64,000 bases of DNA from Gemmataceae bacterium. GTDB lineage: Bacteria > Planctomycetota > Planctomycetia > Gemmatales > Gemmataceae. This document shows positions 59,385 to 64,000 of the stretch, piece after piece. The stretch's first letter is position 1; each line of letters begins with the position of its first letter. A model generated the notes under the pieces. That model made no database searches. It saw nothing but the letters and a program-made list of their open reading frames with translations, and had not been told where the DNA came from. The stretch covers positions 229,213 through 293,212 of the forward strand of contig JAHBXO010000003.1 of assembly GCA_019636445.1 (NCBI GenBank), given 5' to 3'. The translations under genes and the position numbers were made by a program.

Positions 59385-60293
59385 TCAGGTCGGTTGCTTG
59401 TCGGGATGAAGGTAGACGAAGCTTTTGCCAAGGCGGCCGCCGTAGTTGCCGGCGGAGATCGTGAGGAGGTCTGGCGTGTCGACGGCGGCGCGGATGGCAG
59501 CTTGTGTCGCGTCGGCGATGGTCTTCAGGTCCGGGCCGTTGATGATGATCTCCTGCACACTGGCGACCCCTTCGGGCAAGCGGGATTCCACACCAGGCTT
59601 GCCGCGGAGCGTGGGACAATACTCGGCATAGGTGCTGGCGATGGAGAACTTGTATTTGCTTCCGGCTTTCGAACCGCTGGAGGCGACGCCGCCAGGGAAC
59701 GGCAGACTCACTCCCGACACGGTTCGCGCACCGGCGGCGGCCTTTGCCGCGGCGTCGAGCGCGGCGTCGGTCGTGCGGCCGAAGAACCACAGATTCCCAC
59801 CCATGAGGCCTTCGGCCCAGCCGAAGCGGCGCTCGATGACGAATTCGCCACTGAGAATCGGTATGACACGCACGCGTCGCCCGAATCGCTCGGCCTTGAA
59901 CTGGTGGCCGTCGCCGAAGTACGCGACCTTGCGGCCAAGCGGGAACCATTTCTCGCCGGCGGGAAGCACATTGAAGCACGCGGTCGTCGGACAGGTGAGC
60001 ACGTTCTGGCTGACGCGCACAAGCAGAGCCCGCTCGAGTTTCTGTTCCCGCTCCTTCCAGAAGCGGGGTACGTGGAACTGCATCACGACTCCGGGTCGAC
60101 CGTCGGGCGTTTCGCTCGGCGGCACCACACGACTGACACCGGCTTCGCAATCGCACAGAATGGAAGAGGACGCGTTTCCCGTAGCATGGCGCGCAGCGAT
60201 ATCGAGCCACTGCGAATCGCGTGCGGTGACCAGGACTTCGGAGTAAATCGAACGGAAAGCTTCGGCGTAGGTGTTGTCGATGGTGGCAGGCAT
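59385..60293 (-). CDS. ftr: Formylmethanofuran:tetrahydromethanopterin N-formyltransferase
   Basis: A 302-residue cytoplasmic enzyme, full length for Ftr/FhcD. Family marks: DNTYAEAFRSIYSEVLVTARDSQWLDIAARHATGNASSSILCDCEAGVSRVV, SETPDGRPGVVMQFHV, RVSQNVLTCPTTACFNVLP, VAYFGDGHQ, GGNLWFFGRTTDAALDAAA and ISAGNYGGRLGKSFVYLHP. It moves a formyl group between methanofuran and tetrahydromethanopterin in archaeal-type C1 metabolism, a pathway documented in planctomycetes and methylotrophs. No other C1 gene lies in the window. It lies between the TPR-kinase (49 bases upstream) and PSD1 (12 bases downstream). Confidence 0.9.
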   Translation of the reverse strand: MPATIDNTYAEAFRSIYSEVLVTARDSQWLDIAARHATGNASSSILCDCEAGVSRVVPPSETPDGRPGVVMQFHVPRFWKEREQKLERALLVRVSQNVLTCPTTACFNVLPAGEKWFPLGRKVAYFGDGHQFKAERFGRRVRVIPILSGEFVIERRFGWAEGLMGGNLWFFGRTTDAALDAAAKAAAGARTVSGVSLPFPGGVASSGSKAGSKYKFSIASTYAEYCPTLRGKPGVESRLPEGVASVQEIIINGPDLKTIADATQAAIRAAVDTPDLLTISAGNYGGRLGKSFVYLHPDKQPT

Positions 60294-60341
60294 GGCCGGC
60301 GCTCGCGGGAACGTGAGGCCGTTATAGGGATTCGGGCTCGC

Positions 60342-63146
60342 TTACGATTTGAATGGCGCCTCGGTTCGGCGAGGTTCAGCCATCGTGCGCCCGACCAGTT
60401 CGCGGTAATCGGGCCGTTCGCGGAGTCCTTCAAGATCGGGGTCCTGCTCGATGACTTCACGCCGGGCATAACCGCGCTCGATGGCCGATTTCAAAAACGT
60501 GATCGCCAGCTCGGCATCGCCCGCGGCCCGGGTTGAGCGGTGGAGAATGGCACAGGCACACGCGAGGTTGTACACGACGAGTTTGGACTCGCTGGCCGCC
60601 AACTTTGACACGAGTTCGCGTGCCGCATCGTGGCGCCCCAAGCGGGCGAGTATCACGGCATGGTTCGATTCGCGCAGTGGCCGAATCTCGTCGGGTGCGC
60701 TGATAACGGCTTGTTTCCATGCCTCCGCGGCGTCCGCCTGGCGATTGAGCTTTTGAAGGGCGACGGCGCGGCCGGCGTAGGCATTGGACCGATAGTCGGC
60801 ATAAAGCCCTTGGGGTCGCTCGGCGATCGCCGCCATTCGAGCGATGATCGCGTCGTGCCGCTTCAAGGCGCCCAGAGGATCTCCCGTCTCGCATTGCAAC
60901 ATGGCGGCGTTGTTCTCGACGCCAATCCATTGCAACCGATAATCGGCGTGATAGGGAAATCGGTCGGCCAGCGATTTCAGCGCGGCGGCGGCAGCTTCCA
61001 TCCCGCGGCGCGCCGTCACGGCATCGCCTTCCGCCTCATCGACTCGTGCAAGATTCGCCTGAATGCCAGCACGCTTTTGTATCAGCGACGGTGAATTCGG
61101 ATCGTGCTGAAGAAGGCGTTGCGTGAGCACCAGTGCGCGATCCAGTTGCCGGCGCGCGTCGGCGAATCGCTGGCCTTCGATCAGGTGATTGCCCAAATTA
61201 TTCAGACACACCGAATGCAATTCGAGGAACTCGACGGTCACATCCGAGCGTTGCGCGAGATCTTCCATGATCTGCACCGCCCGTTCGAATTGTTCGCCGG
61301 AGGTCGCCTGTCGATCCTGGTCGAGAAGCAGCCCGAAATTGTTGTAGGTTCGAGCGAGGTCCATCCCGACGGCCGGTCCGAACGGTTGGTCGCCGACGAC
61401 TTGCTCAAGGATCGCGATCGCCGCCAGGTATTCGACGAAAGCCGTGCGCCCGTCGCCACGATCCGCCGACAGATCGGCCAATCGGCGCTTCACGCGGGCG
61501 AGTTCCAGTCTCGCTTCGGGCGAACTGGGCTTCCGCAAGATGACGCGGATGATCGATTCGGCCTGCTCGAGGCTAACGCGGGCGGACTCCAATTCCCCCA
61601 TTTCCCGTGCGAGTTCGGCATGCCGGCGATAGGCGATCGCCTGTGCCAGCAACTGTTCCGGGTCGTTCGGTCGTTCGGCGGCAAGTTGTTGATAGAACGG
61701 CAGAGCGCTTTTCAGCAAACGCATTCGCAGCTTGTGGTGGTCGGCGCGTTTGAGTTCGTCATCTTCGGTGATCGCCGCGAGGTAGGCGTTGACGGCGGCT
61801 TGCGCCAACACGAATCGCTCGCGGGCCACGCGTTCGTGGTCGCGTGCCTCGGTCTCGGCCTGCGCGGCCCGCAGCATGCCGAGTGTCGTCCCGACCGATC
61901 CGCCGATCATCGCGAGGACCAGTGCGGCCGCGGCCGCCAGTGGCCCTCGGTGCTTCCGCGCCAGTTTCCGCAGCCGGTAAGTGCGGGACGGCGGCCCGGC
62001 CAATACCGGTTCGTCCGCGAGGTGCCGGATCAAATCCGCCGCCAGACCGTCCGCCGATTCGTACCGTCGGTTCCGGTCCTTCTCCAGACACTTCATCGTG
62101 ATCCAGTCGAGGTCGTTGCGCAGCCGTCGCACGAGCCTATCGGGTGTGGTGCGCCGCACGGCGGACCGGTCCGCGTCCGGAACGGTCTCGCTCGGTGGCG
62201 GCGGATCGGTTTCGCGGATGGCTCGCACCAGTTCCACGATCCCGATCGCTCCACCACTTTCGACGGAGAACGGCGGTCGGCCGGTCAGCAATTCGTACAG
62301 CAACAAACCGAGGCCGTATATGTCGCTGCGCGTATCCACGTCGTGCGGATTCAACCCCGCCTGCTCTGGCGACCAATACTGTGGCGTGCCGATCATGTCG
62401 CCGTGGCCGGTACAGGTGGCCAATGAATCCAAGCGACCGTGTGTCGTCTTCGCCACGCCGAAGTCGATGATCTTCGGCACCGGAATTCCATCCTGCCGGG
62501 CGATTAAGACATTCGAGGGCTTCAGATCCCGATGGATGATCCCTTTTTGGTGCGCGTGGTGGATCGCCCGACAGACGGTGATGAATAATTCCAAGCGTTC
62601 GTCCAATCCCAAGCACGCCTCATCGCAATACCGTGTGATCGGAACGCCTTCGACGAGTTCCATGACAACGAATGGCCGGCCGTCTTCCGTCGTGCCGCCG
62701 TCGAAGACCTTGGCGATATTCGGGTGGTCCATCATCGCGAGCGTTTGACGTTCGCTGGCGAAACGAGCGAACGTGGCGGCGGAATCGAGATCGGGCCGAA
62801 TGAGTTTGATGGCGACGGACCGCGCGACCGGCTCACTCTGTTCGGCGATCCAGACCACACCCATTCCACCGCGCCCGATGGTGCGGACGAGAGAGTAACG
62901 GCCGGCCAGTACGGTCCCGGATCCGACATGGCACGCCAGCGCGGCCGCCGGCTCTTGCAAAAGGGTCGGTGACAAGTCTTCGAAGGCGCCTTCGAGGAAT
63001 TCCCCCGCTCGACCATGTGCGCGTAACAACCGCTCCATCCTATGCCGACGGTCGGCATCACCGGCGCAATGCTCGGCCAACATCCGGTCGCGCATTGCGG
63101 GGTCCGGAAGGTCGAGCAATTCCAGAAACAATTCGCGGTCGGACAT
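60342..63146 (-). CDS. Serine/threonine protein kinase with TPR domain
   Basis: A 934-residue protein. Helical N-terminus (DRELFLELLDLPDPAMRDRMLAEHC, HRMERLLRAHGRAGEFLE), kinase domain about 80-370: GRGGMG, VAIKLI, HRDLKPSN with D207, DFGVAKT, YWSPEQ, DLDWITMKCLEKDRNRRY. Membrane helix about 400-422 (GPLAAAAALVLAMIGGSVG). The rest is TPR-like helical pairs (LLAQAIAYRRHAELAREMGELESARVSLEQAESI, ARRQLDRALVLTQRLLQHDPN) to an RxxYREL end. ATG at 63146 chosen with GGAG 7 bases upstream. It follows the ECF sigma gene by 67 bases; such sigma-kinase pairs are typical of planctomycetes. Confidence 0.93.
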   Translation of the reverse strand: MSDRELFLELLDLPDPAMRDRMLAEHCAGDADRRHRMERLLRAHGRAGEFLEGAFEDLSPTLLQEPAAALACHVGSGTVLAGRYSLVRTIGRGGMGVVWIAEQSEPVARSVAIKLIRPDLDSAATFARFASERQTLAMMDHPNIAKVFDGGTTEDGRPFVVMELVEGVPITRYCDEACLGLDERLELFITVCRAIHHAHQKGIIHRDLKPSNVLIARQDGIPVPKIIDFGVAKTTHGRLDSLATCTGHGDMIGTPQYWSPEQAGLNPHDVDTRSDIYGLGLLLYELLTGRPPFSVESGGAIGIVELVRAIRETDPPPPSETVPDADRSAVRRTTPDRLVRRLRNDLDWITMKCLEKDRNRRYESADGLAADLIRHLADEPVLAGPPSRTYRLRKLARKHRGPLAAAAALVLAMIGGSVGTTLGMLRAAQAETEARDHERVARERFVLAQAAVNAYLAAITEDDELKRADHHKLRMRLLKSALPFYQQLAAERPNDPEQLLAQAIAYRRHAELAREMGELESARVSLEQAESIIRVILRKPSSPEARLELARVKRRLADLSADRGDGRTAFVEYLAAIAILEQVVGDQPFGPAVGMDLARTYNNFGLLLDQDRQATSGEQFERAVQIMEDLAQRSDVTVEFLELHSVCLNNLGNHLIEGQRFADARRQLDRALVLTQRLLQHDPNSPSLIQKRAGIQANLARVDEAEGDAVTARRGMEAAAAALKSLADRFPYHADYRLQWIGVENNAAMLQCETGDPLGALKRHDAIIARMAAIAERPQGLYADYRSNAYAGRAVALQKLNRQADAAEAWKQAVISAPDEIRPLRESNHAVILARLGRHDAARELVSKLAASESKLVVYNLACACAILHRSTRAAGDAELAITFLKSAIERGYARREVIEQDPDLEGLRERPDYRELVGRTMAEPRRTEAPFKS

Positions 63147-63213
63147 GAAACCGCTCCGGGGATGCGAGTGGCCCCACACTGATAGGCGGATTCGCGGTCC
63201 GGATCGCGCCATT

Positions 63214-63732
63214 TCAATCGTCGAGCGCCCCGACCCGATCGTAGAGCCAGGCCTTGGCGAACGCCCAGACCCGGTCGGCTTGCCGCGGGGAAATCTCGAG
63301 CAATTGGGCCGCCCGATCGCGGGTCATGCCGGCGAAAAAACGCAGGTGAACCAGTTCCGCCGCCATCGCATCGACGACCGCCAAGGCTTCAAGGGCCTCG
63401 TCGAATTCCAACACGTCCAACCGGTCGACCGGATCACGAACGGAGTCGTGCAGTTCCACGCGGTGCCGTTGACCGCCCCGCTTCTCGGAACGCCGGGCGC
63501 GGGCACGGTCGACGAGGATCCGCCGCATCGCGAGCGCGGCGGCATTGAAAAAGTGTCGGTCGGACGTCCAGCCCGGCATCGACGCCAGCCGCAGGTAGGC
63601 CTCGTGCACGAGCGCCGTCGCCGTCAACGTCTGGCCGGCCGGTTCCTGTGCCAGATGCGCGGCCGCGAGCCGGCGCAACTCGTCATAGACGATCGGCACC
63701 GCGTCATCGGAGGTTCGCGAGTCCGGCCCCAT
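63214..63732 (-). CDS. ECF sigma factor, TIGR02999 type
   Basis: A 172-residue RNA polymerase sigma factor. Region 2: DDAVPIVYDELRRLAAAHLAQEPAGQTLTATALVHEAYLRL, then HFFNAAALAMRRILVDRARARRSEKRGG, the hallmark of this planctomycete/acidobacterial group; region 4: EALEALAVVDAMAAELVHLRFFAGMTRDRAAQLLEISPRQADRVWAFAKAWL. The group is thought to be controlled by partner kinases instead of classical anti-sigma factors; the downstream TPR-kinase is the likely partner. ATG at 63732 fits the family; the frame upstream is longer but unsupported. Confidence 0.92.
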   Translation of the reverse strand: MGPDSRTSDDAVPIVYDELRRLAAAHLAQEPAGQTLTATALVHEAYLRLASMPGWTSDRHFFNAAALAMRRILVDRARARRSEKRGGQRHRVELHDSVRDPVDRLDVLEFDEALEALAVVDAMAAELVHLRFFAGMTRDRAAQLLEISPRQADRVWAFAKAWLYDRVGALDD

Positions 63733-63827
63733 TCCAACGAGTATACGCCCATGCACGAGAGCGGCACAAGCTTTCGACGAACCCGGGCCGCGAAAATCCC
63801 CGACACGGCACCGCGAATCGATCCGTA

Positions 63828-63833
63828 TATACT
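63828..63833 (+). promoter_or_regulatory. Possible -10 box in the divergent promoter region
   Basis: TATACT in CCGTATATACTGC lies 31 bases before the last gene's ATG. The same TATA-rich patch could work in the other direction for the ECF sigma gene (about 95 bases upstream of its start). No -35 is clear. Confidence 0.3.
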
Positions 63834-63863
63834 GCTCCTGTTTCCTGCCAACGGTTCCCAATC

Positions 63864-64000
63864 ATGTTTCAACAGGCGTGGAACATCGTCAAAGCGGTAT
63901 GGAACACCGACACCACGCCCGAGGGTCTGGAGTCCGCGCTCGCCGAACTGCGATCCCAAGCCCCGACTCCCGTGTTCTGGCTCTTCGGAAAAACGCAGTC
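63864..64000 (+). CDS. GTPase-like protein (5' part only)
   Basis: The first 45 codons: helical start FQQAWNIVKAVWNTDTTPEGLESALAELRSQAPTPVFWLFGKTQS, cut by the window edge. FWLFGKTQS looks like the beginning of a P-loop (G-K-T-x-x-G-K-S/T) in GTPases of the YcjF/DUF697 or Era-like type. The call depends on what follows; the next codons should read G-K-S or G-K-T. Confidence 0.55.
   Translation, partial: MFQQAWNIVKAVWNTDTTPEGLESALAELRSQAPTPVFWLFGKTQ

Overview
The window is 64 kb of high-GC bacterial chromosome and almost certainly comes from a planctomycete, most likely of the Gemmataceae. The gene content points there directly: a DUF1559 prepilin-like protein, a DUF1549/DUF1553 'PSD1' cytochrome-type protein paired with a DUF1501 protein, a WD40 protein with the Gemmata-type C-terminal helical module, two serine/threonine kinases (one with a TIGR02999-type ECF sigma factor), several MoxR/von Willebrand/DUF4175-like membrane proteins, FG-GAP and NHL propellers, and a formylmethanofuran:tetrahydromethanopterin formyltransferase. 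About 48 protein genes are supported. I see no tRNA, rRNA, CRISPR array, phage or insertion sequence. No gene-free stretch exceeds 300 bases; the longest are 26474-26758 and 11187-11446.

Layout. 1-4.0 kb (minus strand): a serine/threonine kinase, hemL and a truncated PQQ-type propeller protein run as one unit. 4.2-9.5 kb (plus): a giant lysine/glutamate-rich repeat protein with a membrane-anchored N-terminus and a small membrane protein. 9.6-14.3 kb: nadB, a DUF1559 protein with a small lipoprotein, and a phosphohexomutase on the minus strand. 14.4-20.0 kb: an NHL - von Willebrand/GATase-like - MoxR operon. 20.0-26.5 kb: a complete branched-chain amino-acid (Liv) ABC operon with its own sigma70-like promoter, ending in an enolase-superfamily gene. 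26.7-34.4 kb: single genes for small-molecule metabolism (Rid protein, sugar isomerase, Gfo/Idh/MocA oxidoreductase), Uma2 and GxxExxY nuclease-fold proteins, a beta-lactamase-fold hydrolase and an alpha-E/transglutaminase pair. 34.4-50.2 kb: mostly secreted or membrane proteins (propellers, glycosyltransferase, TSUP transporter, WD40, S46 peptidase, transglutaminase-like, esterase, aquaporin, FG-GAP). 50.3-54.9 kb: a periplasmic binding-like protein translationally coupled to a histidine kinase, then a MATE exporter. 55-60.3 kb (minus): PSD1-DUF1501 and ftr. 60.3-63.7 kb (minus): ECF sigma factor and TPR-kinase. 63.9 kb: the start of a GTPase-like gene.

The most unusual observations are in the Liv operon. 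Its LivG ATPase carries an in-frame insert of about 175 residues with two predicted membrane helices between Walker A and the Q-loop. The last gene of the operon is an enolase-superfamily protein that appears to have lost all metal ligands and catalytic lysines. Other notable items are a dispersed palindromic intergenic element present in two full copies and one solo arm, a GxxExxY gene bracketed by repeats whose 3' end forms one arm of a perfect 32-bp inverted repeat, a degenerate receiver domain, and an apparently isolated ftr gene.
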